From an uncultured Pelagibacteraceae bacterium (lineage in GTDB: Bacteria; Pseudomonadota; Alphaproteobacteria; Pelagibacterales; Pelagibacteraceae): DNA of 64,000 nucleotides. Shown here in pieces: positions 36,212-44,124 of the stretch; within the stretch, counting starts at the first letter, position 1; each line of letters starts with the position of its first letter. The notes under the pieces were generated by a model that saw nothing but the letters and a program-made list of their open reading frames with translations, ran no database searches and had not been told where the DNA came from. The DNA is taken from positions 309,803 through 373,802 of the forward strand of contig CACDEB010000001.1 in assembly GCA_902551755.1 (NCBI GenBank), read 5' to 3'. The position numbers were made by a program, and so were the translations under genes.

Positions 36212-37780
36212 ATGAAAGAAATTAACAAACAAGACATTGAAAAATCAAACTCATGGCCAATCGTTGAGGCAAAAAAAATTTTGAAAGAGAGAAAGCCCTT
36301 CATTGAAAAAAAAGGAAAGATAGTTCTTCAAACTGGCTATGGTCCATCCGGGTTACCTCACATAGGAACTTTTGGTGAGGTGGCACGTACATCAATGGTA
36401 GTAAATGCATTAAATTTATTAACAGACTTGCCTAAAGAAATTATTACATTTTCAGATGATATGGATGGCCTCAGAAAAGTACCAGATAATGTGCCTAATA
36501 AAAAAATTTTAACTGACAATCTACATAAACCACTTACTGTTGTTCCTGATCCTTTTCAAAAGTTCAATAGTTTCGGTGAACATAATAATGAAATGTTAAA
36601 AAAATTTTTAGATCAATTTAATTTCAAATATAATTTTTTAAGCTCAACAAAGTTATATAAAAGTGGTTTCTTTAACGAACCACTTAAAAAAATCCTAGAA
36701 AATTATGATGGGATAATGAACATTATAATTCCAACTCTTGGTAAAGAAAGACAAAAAACCTACAGTCCTTTTTTACCGATATGTCCAAAAACTGGTCAAG
36801 TTTTGGAAATTCCAGTTTTGGAAATAGATAAATCAAAATCTTGTATTACATTCGATAATAATGGAGAGAAAATTAATGTCAGTATTCTTGATGGTAAATG
36901 CAAACTTCAATGGAAAGTAGATTGGGCAATGCGTTGGTATGCTTTAGATGTTGATTTTGAGATGTATGGAAAAGACTTAATTGAAAGTGCAATCCTATCA
37001 ACAAAAATTGTGAAACTTTTAGGTAAAAAAAATCCATCTGGTTTTGCCTATGAATTATTTTTAGATGAAAAAGGAGAAAAAATTTCAAAGTCAAAAGGTA
37101 ATGGCGTTACAATTGAGGAATGGTTAAAATATGCTTCTCCAGAAAGTCTATCCTTATTTATGTTCCAGAATCCAAAACGAGCAAAAAAACTTTATAAAGA
37201 AATCGTGCCAAAAGCAGTCGATGAATATTTAGATTGTATAGAAAAAAGCAGAAATCAATCAAATAAAGAAATTTTATTAAACCCAGTATGGCATGTACAT
37301 AACGGAAATATTCCTGAGGAAAAAAAAATTATGAGCTATTCAATGTTATTAAATTTGGTTGAAACAAGTAATGCTAACTCAAAAGATGTTTTATGGAAAT
37401 TTGTTGAAAGGTACGCAAAAGAACTTAATAAAAAAGATTATCCAATATTTGATAAATTAATTGAATACTCAATAACATATTTTAACGACATTGCTAAAAG
37501 GAATAAAAATTACAAAAATCCAAATAACGAGGAGAAAAAAGCATTACTTAATCTAATTAAGATGTTAGAGAATTCCCCGGATAACCTTGAGCCAGAGGAT
37601 ATTCAAACAAATATTTATACTGTTGGAAAAGAAAATGGTTATAGAGAAAATTTAAGAGACTGGTTCAAATTAATATACGAAGTAGTATTTGGGGTTGAAA
37701 ATGGACCAAGGTTAGGTTTTTTTATAAGTTTCTTTGGTGTAAAAAATACTATTAAATTAATAAAAGAAAAAATTAATTAA
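36212..37780 (+). CDS. lysK: Lysyl-tRNA synthetase, class I
   Basis: Charges tRNA-Lys. It is the class I form, known from archaea and many alphaproteobacteria, not the class II LysS. It has 522 residues from the ATG at 36212; a TTG one codon upstream is a less likely start. The HIGH-type motif is in GPSGLPHIGTFGE near residue 50, and the KMSKS loop is KISKSKG near residue 290. RKVPDNVPN and WAMRWYALDVDFEMYGKD are family blocks. It shares one base with pyrD. Confidence 0.95.
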   Translation: MKEINKQDIEKSNSWPIVEAKKILKERKPFIEKKGKIVLQTGYGPSGLPHIGTFGEVARTSMVVNALNLLTDLPKEIITFSDDMDGLRKVPDNVPNKKILTDNLHKPLTVVPDPFQKFNSFGEHNNEMLKKFLDQFNFKYNFLSSTKLYKSGFFNEPLKKILENYDGIMNIIIPTLGKERQKTYSPFLPICPKTGQVLEIPVLEIDKSKSCITFDNNGEKINVSILDGKCKLQWKVDWAMRWYALDVDFEMYGKDLIESAILSTKIVKLLGKKNPSGFAYELFLDEKGEKISKSKGNGVTIEEWLKYASPESLSLFMFQNPKRAKKLYKEIVPKAVDEYLDCIEKSRNQSNKEILLNPVWHVHNGNIPEEKKIMSYSMLLNLVETSNANSKDVLWKFVERYAKELNKKDYPIFDKLIEYSITYFNDIAKRNKNYKNPNNEEKKALLNLIKMLENSPDNLEPEDIQTNIYTVGKENGYRENLRDWFKLIYEVVFGVENGPRLGFFISFFGVKNTIKLIKEKIN

Positions 37781-38817
37781 TGTTTTCAAAAATTAGACCT
37801 TTAATTTTTAAGTTAGATCCTGAGTTAGCACATGATTTAGCAATTAAAGCACTAAAAACAAATTTAATTGTTAAAGACTATAAAAAGAATGAATTAATTT
37901 TAAAAACTCAATTATTTGGAAGAGAAATTCCAAATCCAATTGGAATAGCCGCTGGATTCGATAAAAATGCAGAAGTTTACAATCCTTTATTTAAACTTGG
38001 TTTTGGTTTTGTAGAAGTTGGAACTGTTACTCCTTTAAGTCAGTACGGCAATCCTAAACCCCGAGTTTTTAGACTAGAGGAAGATTGTGCTCTAATAAAT
38101 CGACTAGGCTTCAATAACAATGGGGCTGATGATGCAAGATCAAGAATAATTAAAAAAAAACCTTTAGGGATGCTCGGAGTAAACATAGGACCCAATTGGA
38201 ACTCAGAAAATAAAACTGAAGATTATTTAAATTGTTTAAGTAAATTTCATGATATTGCTGATTATATTACAATAAATATTTCATCACCAAATACGGAGAA
38301 TTTAAGAGATTTTCATAATAACGAAGAATTAAAAAATTTGTTGGAAAGTATTCATAACGAAAAAGAAAAATTGAAAAGTAATATTCCAATAGCTATTAAA
38401 ATATCACCTGATATTAATCAAAAAAAAGTTGAAGAAATTTGCAGAACAATTTTAGATTATAGTATTAAAGCCGTAATCGTCTCTAACACCACAGATGGTA
38501 ATCGCGATAGTTTGAAAAACCACAAAAAATTTCAAAAAGGAGGTCTTTCAGGAAAACCTTTGAATGAAATATCAAATAAATTGATAAACAATTTTTATAA
38601 AATATTAAATAATAAAATAGATATAATTGGTGTAGGAGGGGTGGACTCTGGTGAAACAGCTTATCAAAAGTTTATGCATGGCGCAAATTTTGTACAGCTT
38701 TATACAGGTATGGTTTTTCATGGTCCAAAAATTGTTAGCAAGATTTCAGAAGAGTTAAATAATATTCTTGAAACTAATAATGTAAAAAAATTAAGCGATA
38801 TTATTGGAAAAATTTAA
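37780..38817 (+). CDS. pyrD: Dihydroorotate dehydrogenase, quinone-dependent
   Basis: FMN enzyme oxidising dihydroorotate to orotate in pyrimidine synthesis, passing electrons to ubiquinone. It has 345 residues and the N-terminal helical extension of class 2 enzymes (FKLDPELAHDLAIKALK). Core blocks are GIAAGFDKNAE, INRLGFNNNGAD, ISSPNTENLRD with the catalytic serine, and VIVSNTTDG and IIGVGGVDSGE for FMN phosphate binding. Its membrane attachment and quinone use fit an aerobic lifestyle. It overlaps lysK by one base. Confidence 0.95.
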   Translation: MFSKIRPLIFKLDPELAHDLAIKALKTNLIVKDYKKNELILKTQLFGREIPNPIGIAAGFDKNAEVYNPLFKLGFGFVEVGTVTPLSQYGNPKPRVFRLEEDCALINRLGFNNNGADDARSRIIKKKPLGMLGVNIGPNWNSENKTEDYLNCLSKFHDIADYITINISSPNTENLRDFHNNEELKNLLESIHNEKEKLKSNIPIAIKISPDINQKKVEEICRTILDYSIKAVIVSNTTDGNRDSLKNHKKFQKGGLSGKPLNEISNKLINNFYKILNNKIDIIGVGGVDSGETAYQKFMHGANFVQLYTGMVFHGPKIVSKISEELNNILETNNVKKLSDIIGKI

Positions 38818-38826
38818 AATATCGAC

Positions 38827-38855
38827 TTGACTGACAACTAAACTACATTTATACC
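38827..38855 (+). promoter_or_regulatory. Sigma-70 type promoter of rpmB
   Basis: TTGACT (38827-38832) and TATACC (38850-38855) with a 17-bp spacer, in the 50-bp gap after pyrD. Transcription would begin near 38862, about 6 bases before the rpmB ATG, so the mRNA would be nearly leaderless; no Shine-Dalgarno sequence is present upstream of the ATG. Confidence 0.6.
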
Positions 38856-38867
38856 ACGTAAATCATC

Positions 38868-39149
38868 ATGACAAAAAAATGTGAACTTACTGGCAAAAGA
38901 CCTTTAAAGGGTCACAAAGTTAGCCATGCAAATAATAAAGTTAAGAGAAGATTTTTACCTGGTATTAAAAAAATAAATTTTAAGAGCGATATTTTGAACA
39001 AAAGCTTAAGATTAAATGTCTCAAATTCTGCAATGCGATCAATTGATAAAAAAGGTAGTTTTGATCAATTTATGAAAGAGGTTAAATCAAAATACCTATC
39101 AGATAGACTTAAAAAAGTTAAAAAAAGTATTCTGCAAAAATCTGCTTAA
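38868..39149 (+). CDS. rpmB: 50S ribosomal protein bL28
   Basis: Ribosomal protein of 93 residues, beginning MTKKCELTGKRPLKGHKVSH and continuing with KRRFLPGIKKINF; the alphaproteobacterial form is longer than the E. coli one, as here. The C-terminal half is rich in lysine. It shares one base with the start of the following VUT-family gene, probably forming a two-gene operon behind its own promoter. Confidence 0.96.
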   Translation: MTKKCELTGKRPLKGHKVSHANNKVKRRFLPGIKKINFKSDILNKSLRLNVSNSAMRSIDKKGSFDQFMKEVKSKYLSDRLKKVKKSILQKSA

Positions 39150-39703
39150 TGAATAAAGTTTTTCTAACCCTGTCTTTCTTTATGGGTTTGGTGGTTTTAG
39201 CATCAAACTACCTAGTTCAATTTCCAATAAAATATTACGGTTTAGATCAATTGTTAACATATGGTGCATTTAGTTATCCTATAGCGTTTTTAATTACAGA
39301 TTTAGCAAACAGATCATACGGTAAAATTGCTGCGAGAAAAATTGTATATCTTGGATTTGTAATTGGAATTAGTTTTACACTATTTTTCTCAACTAATTTT
39401 GACGATTTAATATCAGTTAGAATTGCAATTGGATCAGGATCAGCATTTTTAGTTGCTCAACTTTTGGATGTTCAAGTGTTTGATAAGTTAAGAAAAAAAC
39501 GATGGTTTATTGCTCCATTAACCTCATCTCTTATCGGATCCACAGTTGATACCTTCTTATTCTTTTCAATTTCTTTTTATGCAACTGGTGTTCCTTGGAT
39601 TACCTTATCTTTAGGTGACCTTGCAGTAAAAATATTTGTTGCACTAGTTATGTTAATACCTTTTAGATTATTATCAGGCACCCTAAAGCCAGTTCAAAGT
39701 TAA
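39149..39703 (+). CDS. VUT (YhhQ) family transporter, probable queuosine-precursor uptake
   Basis: 184-residue membrane protein with about five or six helices. The segment QLLTYGAFSYPIAFLITDLA followed by NRSYGKIAARKIVYLGF matches the VUT/YhhQ family, whose E. coli member imports the queuosine precursors preQ0/preQ1. The charged ITDLANRSYG motif after helix 2 is typical. Substrate in this organism is inferred from the family. It is translationally coupled to rpmB and its 3' end overlaps the convergent ureohydrolase gene by four bases. Confidence 0.82.
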   Translation: MNKVFLTLSFFMGLVVLASNYLVQFPIKYYGLDQLLTYGAFSYPIAFLITDLANRSYGKIAARKIVYLGFVIGISFTLFFSTNFDDLISVRIAIGSGSAFLVAQLLDVQVFDKLRKKRWFIAPLTSSLIGSTVDTFLFFSISFYATGVPWITLSLGDLAVKIFVALVMLIPFRLLSGTLKPVQS

Positions 39704-40575
39704 TACAAAAATTTATAAGATAAAATTTTATAGACCAATTTAGCGGCAAGAAAATTATATGAATTAAAACCCTTAATAGGCGAAAGTTCATTTAAGTCTG
39801 CACCAACAATATTTGAATTTTTCGCAGCGATCTTAAGAATATTCAATGTTTCATCCCAAAACAAACCACCAGGCTCAGGTGTACCAGTTGCTGGCATAAT
39901 GCCCGAGTCTAATCCATCAACATCAAAAGTGATGTAAACGTTTTTATTTTTTATTAATCTTTTAAATTTATTTAAATCCCATTTACCTTTATCTTTAGCC
40001 CAAAATATTTTTATTCTTTTTGGATTTCTTTTTAAAAATGGAATTTCTTCTTTAGATATATTTCTTATACCAAAAGAAATAACAGAAACGTTTGGATAAT
40101 CTAAACATCTTCGAATTGCAGATGCATGTGAAAATTTTTCTCCATTATAACTATCTCGTAAATCTGCATGAGCATCAAAGTGCAAAAGACAAATATTTTT
40201 GAATTTTTTAACAAAAGGAGCAATACATCCAGGCGTTATTGAATGCTCTCCTCCCAAGGTCATAGGGAATAATTTTTTTTCCAAGATGCCTTGATTAATT
40301 TTTGATATTACGCTGAGAGCTTTTTCAACATTTTTTTCTATTTTAAAAGGTTTTAAAGTTTTAATTCCAATTTTCTTGAAAGGTTCACAATGTAATTCTT
40401 CATCATATAGTTCAACTTGATGGGAGGCTTTGATAATTTCTTTTGGTCCATTTCTGGTACCTCCTCCATAGCTTACAGTTTTTTCTAGACCAAACGGAAC
40501 AACAATTACTTTTTCTTTAAAGTTAAATTTATTATCGATACCTAGAAAACCATTTTTGTTTGAAAGATACTTCAC
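39700..40575 (-). CDS. speB: Agmatinase-like ureohydrolase
   Basis: 291-residue enzyme of the arginase/agmatinase family; agmatinase makes putrescine and urea. The manganese ligands are all present: GGEHS, HFDAHADLRDS, and FDVDGLDSGIMPATGTPEPGG, the last with the family TGTPEPGG turn. It lies last in an operon with ornithine decarboxylase and a deoxyhypusine-synthase-like enzyme, which argues for polyamine metabolism. No arginine decarboxylase is in this window, so agmatine would have to come from elsewhere; related guanidino substrates are possible. Confidence 0.82.
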   Translation of the reverse strand: MKYLSNKNGFLGIDNKFNFKEKVIVVPFGLEKTVSYGGGTRNGPKEIIKASHQVELYDEELHCEPFKKIGIKTLKPFKIEKNVEKALSVISKINQGILEKKLFPMTLGGEHSITPGCIAPFVKKFKNICLLHFDAHADLRDSYNGEKFSHASAIRRCLDYPNVSVISFGIRNISKEEIPFLKRNPKRIKIFWAKDKGKWDLNKFKRLIKNKNVYITFDVDGLDSGIMPATGTPEPGGLFWDETLNILKIAAKNSNIVGADLNELSPIKGFNSYNFLAAKLVYKILSYKFLY

Positions 40576-40592
40576 TTCGAGATCCTATTCTA

Positions 40593-41636
40593 TCAAGAAA
40601 ATATTTTTGAAAAATTTTTTCTTTCTCTCTTTTTCCATTCACCTTTATGATAAGCATCACTAGCAATTAAAGGCAGTACACTAGTTGCTTCAGCAAAAAC
40701 CATCTGTTCTTTTGTTATATCTACTTTTCCCCAAGAACTAGCCTCTTTAAGAGTAGAACTACTACATGCCCCGTCTCTTGAGTCTGCAACAGTTATTTGA
40801 ATTGCGTATTTGTGCATGTCTACTTCTTTACCTAATAATTCAGCACAAATAACTGTGTCTTGAATGAAATTTTTTGGAACACCTCCGCCTATCATAAATA
40901 GACCAGAATTTTTTGATTTAATTTTAATTTCTGTCAATTCTCTAAATTCTCTAATTGAATCTATAGTGATGTGTTTATTTGGATTTTTTTCTTGATGCAT
41001 AACCAGTCCAAATCCAGCACTAGAGTCGGTAAAAGCAGGGCAAAAAATAGGAACATTATTATCAAAAGCTGTTTCTATCAATGAACCTTTTTTTTTTGAA
41101 TTATCTTTTAAATATCTTCCCATCTCATATATAAATTCTCTAGAAGTGTATGTCTTTGCGGGTAACTTGTCAGCTATTTCACATATAATTTTATCGCACA
41201 TTTGTAATTCATCTTCATCAATATAAGTATCGTAAATCCTATCAATATAATTTTTTCTAAGTTCACTATCATCTTGAAATTGTGAACCTTGATAATGTTT
41301 AAAACCCAAACCTTCAAAAAAATCCATATCAACAATTGATGCGCCCGTAGCAACGATAGCATCCACCATATTGTATTTAACCATATCTTTATAAATATTC
41401 ATACATCCCGCAGCAGATGTTGATCCTGCAAGTGTCAAAAAAATTGTGCAATTTTTATCTTTTAACATTTCATTAAAAATACTTGCAGCGTTTCCTGTTT
41501 CTCTGGAAACAAAAGACATTTTTTGCATCGACGATATAATATCTCGAGAGTCAAAAGAAGTTATGTCAATGTGCTCTACAGGTTTGTTAAGAAAATTTTT
41601 TTTTGTATTATGGCCTAAATTTTTCTTTTCTGGCAT
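40593..41636 (-). CDS. Deoxyhypusine synthase-like (homospermidine synthase-type) protein
   Basis: 347-residue member of the deoxyhypusine synthase family. Bacteria lack eIF5A, and bacterial relatives have been linked to homospermidine formation from putrescine by aminobutyl transfer. Family landmarks: FLTLAGSTSAAGCMNIYKDM in the NAD-binding region, IVATGASIVDMDFFE, PAFTDSSAGFG and EASSWGKV with K304 in the place of the catalytic lysine of deoxyhypusine synthase. It directly abuts ornithine decarboxylase, which would supply putrescine. The C-terminal tail after the catalytic region is basic and is not known to me. Confidence 0.82.
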   Translation of the reverse strand: MPEKKNLGHNTKKNFLNKPVEHIDITSFDSRDIISSMQKMSFVSRETGNAASIFNEMLKDKNCTIFLTLAGSTSAAGCMNIYKDMVKYNMVDAIVATGASIVDMDFFEGLGFKHYQGSQFQDDSELRKNYIDRIYDTYIDEDELQMCDKIICEIADKLPAKTYTSREFIYEMGRYLKDNSKKKGSLIETAFDNNVPIFCPAFTDSSAGFGLVMHQEKNPNKHITIDSIREFRELTEIKIKSKNSGLFMIGGGVPKNFIQDTVICAELLGKEVDMHKYAIQITVADSRDGACSSSTLKEASSWGKVDITKEQMVFAEATSVLPLIASDAYHKGEWKKRERKNFSKIFS

Positions 41637-42815
41637 TTATGCGACTAGAGATCCTTTATTTTTATCTCTATCGTACATAGTCATTATTGGTTCATCCTCA
41701 ACCTCATAAATCTCGTTTGAATAAAAACCATTAAATTGAGTTCTAAAAGTTAATCCATACGCGCCTAGTTGTCCAAGTTCTATGTAATCATTCTCTTTAA
41801 TATTATTAGGTAAAATAAAAGGTCCTTTCATATAATCAAGGCTATCACAAGTTGGTCCATAAAAATCAAAAGTAGTCATTTTTTTTGAAATCATTCTTCC
41901 ATTTGTAATAATCCTTGAGGGGTAAACTATATTTGGAACTCCACCATCAAACAAAGTTCCATAAGTTCCATCATTTATGTAAAGCTTTTGTTTTTTTCTT
42001 AAATTCACTTTTACTATTGTTGATCCTGACTCTGCAACCAACGCTCTTCCCGGCTCACAAATTATTTCAGGCATTTTATTTAATTTCAATTTTTCAAGAG
42101 CTGTTTTAATCTCATTAAAATAACTATCCAGTGAAGGTGGAATTAGATCTGGATAAATAGTTGGAAATCCACCACCAATATTTATTACATCTGGAATAAT
42201 TTTTGTTTTTTTAATTATATTTCCAATTTCAGAAATACCCTTAGCATATGAAATAGGATGCATACATTGCGAACCAACATGAAAACTTAAACCAATTTTT
42301 TTTGCATATTGTTTAGTTAATCTTAATAACCCGATTGCCTCAGAACTTAACGCACCAAATTTTTTTGATAAATCAATCTCAGCATGTTCGTTGGAAACAG
42401 CCACTCTTACATATAATTCGAGATCCTTAGCTTGTTCAGTAGACTCAATAATTTTGATTAATTCCTCTTTTGTATCTAATGAAAAACTTTTAACATTATA
42501 TTTAAAATATGCATCTCTAATACTTTCTCTACTTTTTACAGTATGCATATAAGAACATTCTAAATCTTTGTTGATCTTTTTAATCATCTCTATCTCTTTT
42601 AATGAAGCAACATCAAAATTCTTTATTCCCGATTCTATAAGAGTTTTGACTACAAAAGGATGCGGATTAGTTTTAACCGCATATAGGATTTTGCCTGGAA
42701 AATTTTGTAAAAAAACTTTGGAAGCTTTTTTTATCGAGTACTTTCTGATGCAGTAAACTGGATCAGAAGGTTTGATTACATTAATAAGTTCATCAACCGT
42801 TTTAAATTTTTTCAT
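41637..42815 (-). CDS. odc: Ornithine (lysine) decarboxylase, alanine racemase-fold
   Basis: PLP-dependent group IV decarboxylase that makes putrescine from ornithine (some also make cadaverine from lysine). It has 392 residues, the short alphaproteobacterial type. PLP binds K48 in ILYAVKTNPHP; INIGGGFPTIYP and ICEPGRALVAESG hold the PLP phosphate; C323 in YGPTCDSLDYM is the catalytic cysteine of the opposite subunit. The start has a good Shine-Dalgarno, ACGGAG, 8 bp upstream, unusual in this window. It is first in the polyamine operon and preceded by a hairpin leader. Confidence 0.9.
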   Translation of the reverse strand: MKKFKTVDELINVIKPSDPVYCIRKYSIKKASKVFLQNFPGKILYAVKTNPHPFVVKTLIESGIKNFDVASLKEIEMIKKINKDLECSYMHTVKSRESIRDAYFKYNVKSFSLDTKEELIKIIESTEQAKDLELYVRVAVSNEHAEIDLSKKFGALSSEAIGLLRLTKQYAKKIGLSFHVGSQCMHPISYAKGISEIGNIIKKTKIIPDVINIGGGFPTIYPDLIPPSLDSYFNEIKTALEKLKLNKMPEIICEPGRALVAESGSTIVKVNLRKKQKLYINDGTYGTLFDGGVPNIVYPSRIITNGRMISKKMTTFDFYGPTCDSLDYMKGPFILPNNIKENDYIELGQLGAYGLTFRTQFNGFYSNEIYEVEDEPIMTMYDRDKNKGSLVA

Positions 42816-42844
42816 TTTTTTAGCTCCGTAAAAAAAAATTTAAC

Positions 42845-42876
42845 AAAAAAAATCTGCATAACAGCTATGCAAATTT
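42845..42876 (-). terminator. Hairpin plus U-tract in the ornithine decarboxylase leader (attenuator-like)
   Basis: On the minus strand AAATTTGCATA (42876-42866) pairs with TATGCAGATTT (42860-42850) around the loop GCTGT, an 11-bp stem with one G-U pair, followed at once by five T residues (42849-42845) and a second T-rich run. This is the shape of an intrinsic terminator, but it stands about 30 bp before the ornithine decarboxylase start and its ribosome-binding site. It may be an attenuator, or its core TGCATA-N5-TATGCA may be a DNA operator. The terminator-like role is inferred. Confidence 0.5.
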
Positions 42877-42925
42877 CATTAAATTGAGCATTTAAGGGAT
42901 TCTTCACCTAGTGTAAAGAAAATAA

Positions 42926-42939
42926 TTGATAAAAATCAA
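42926..42939. promoter_or_regulatory. FNR/FnrL-type binding box between odc and regA
   Basis: TTGATAAAAATCAA is an exact match to the FNR-family consensus TTGAT-N4-ATCAA. Its centre is 55 bp upstream of the regA ATG and 117 bp upstream of the ornithine decarboxylase ATG. A TATAAA at 42977-42982 could be the regA -10 element, which would put the box near -55; a start near 42974 would put it at -41.5. No FNR-family gene is in this window, so the cognate regulator is unknown. Confidence 0.5.
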
Positions 42940-42987
42940 TGTTTCCAAGCTATTGAAATTTTTGAATTAAAGTCCATATAAATCTTT

Positions 42988-43548
42988 ATGAACGTCCAAA
43001 ACGTAAAAAATATTAGCCAATTTGAAGACAAATCTCTTCTAATTGTGGATGATGACAATCCTTTCAGAGAGCGTTTAGCTAGAGCTATGGAGAAGAAGGG
43101 ATTTAAAGTTTCACAAGCTGAAGGTGTAAAAAAAGGAATTGATGCCGTTAAAACTAATAAACCCGCATTCGCTGTAGTGGATTTAAGGCTTAGTGATGGC
43201 AACGGATTGGAAATTGTTAAAGAAATTCAAAATTCTAATGCAGATAGTAGAATTGTGATGTTAACAGGCTATGGGAATATTCCAACAGCTGTTGCAGCAA
43301 TCAAACAAGGTGCGATTGACTATCTTGCTAAACCAGCCGATGCTGACGACGTTGAAAAAGCACTTTTAGCAGATCCAAATAGAAAAGCTGAACCGCCAGA
43401 AAACCCTATGTCTGCAGATAGAGTTAAATGGGAACATATTCACAGAGTATTTGAATTATGTAACAGAAATGTTTCTGAAACAGCTAGAAGACTAAAAATG
43501 CATCGTAGAACTCTTCAGAGAATTTTATCAAAAAGATCGCCTAGATAA
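42988..43548 (+). CDS. regA: RegA/ActR-type redox response regulator
   Basis: Response regulator of the RegB/RegA (ActS/ActR, PrrB/PrrA) global redox system. It has 186 residues: receiver domain at about 15-130 with acidic D21/D22 and phospho-acceptor D65 (AVVDLRLSDG), conserved T and K in MLTGYGNI and YLAKP, a proline-rich linker AEPPENPMSADRVKWEHI, and a Fis-type helix-turn-helix NVSETARRLKMHRRTLQRIL. The C-terminal domain is almost invariant across alphaproteobacteria. The partner kinase RegB is not adjacent. An FNR-type box lies upstream. It converges with bioY, overlapping it by 8 bp. Confidence 0.95.
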   Translation: MNVQNVKNISQFEDKSLLIVDDDNPFRERLARAMEKKGFKVSQAEGVKKGIDAVKTNKPAFAVVDLRLSDGNGLEIVKEIQNSNADSRIVMLTGYGNIPTAVAAIKQGAIDYLAKPADADDVEKALLADPNRKAEPPENPMSADRVKWEHIHRVFELCNRNVSETARRLKMHRRTLQRILSKRSPR

Positions 43549-44092
43549 ACTTTTTAAAAAAATCGACTTTTGTAGAAATTATAACTAAAAGAAAGATTTT
43601 AAATAATTCCGCTAATAAAAAAGGTTTTGCTCCTAGATCAAAAATTGGTTTATCCCAACCAATTAAAATTCCTAACCAAAAAAGCCCCAATATATAAATT
43701 GGCAAAACTGAGAAAAAAATCTTAATTAAATTTAAAAGATAGTTTTTATTAAAATTAAATTTTCCAGCCATATAAACCGCTATTATAAATCCTAAAAGAT
43801 ATCCCATCGTTGGACCTGTAAAATAAATCATACCAACACCTTTTTCTGGAGAATTAGAAAAAACTGGTATTCCAATAATGCCTTCAATTAAGTAAAGTGT
43901 TACTGTAGCCAAACCCAATTTATAACCGAAACACATTCCTAGAAATATTACGACGAATGTCTGCATTGTCATTGGAACTGGGTAAAATGGTATTTTTACT
44001 TTTGCTGAAATTATTAACAAAACTGTACCTAAAAAAACAATAATAGCGTTTCTAATTACTTTATTAATCTGAATCAGCTTAACAGTTTGCAT
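43541..44092 (-). CDS. bioY: BioY-type biotin transporter
   Basis: 183-residue membrane protein with about six helices, the substrate-binding S component of biotin uptake. Family strings: PFYPVPMTMQTFVVIFLG and LGLATVTLYLIEGIIGIPVF, followed by TGPTMGYLLGFIIA. No EcfA/BioM-type ATPase or EcfT/BioN permease gene is beside it; some BioY proteins work alone. Biotin uptake would suit a vitamin-dependent oligotroph. The gene is 32 bp after an ABC ATPase of another class. Confidence 0.92.
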   Translation of the reverse strand: MQTVKLIQINKVIRNAIIVFLGTVLLIISAKVKIPFYPVPMTMQTFVVIFLGMCFGYKLGLATVTLYLIEGIIGIPVFSNSPEKGVGMIYFTGPTMGYLLGFIIAVYMAGKFNFNKNYLLNLIKIFFSVLPIYILGLFWLGILIGWDKPIFDLGAKPFLLAELFKIFLLVIISTKVDFFKKFI

Positions 44093-44124
44093 ATTTTAAT
44101 AATATATTAATTTAAGTTTTAAAT

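Noticed and set aside
42865-42891. Eight-codon leader frame before odc as a separate gene
   Set aside because: No ribosome site and a conflict with the nearest promoter; kept only as part of the leader finding.
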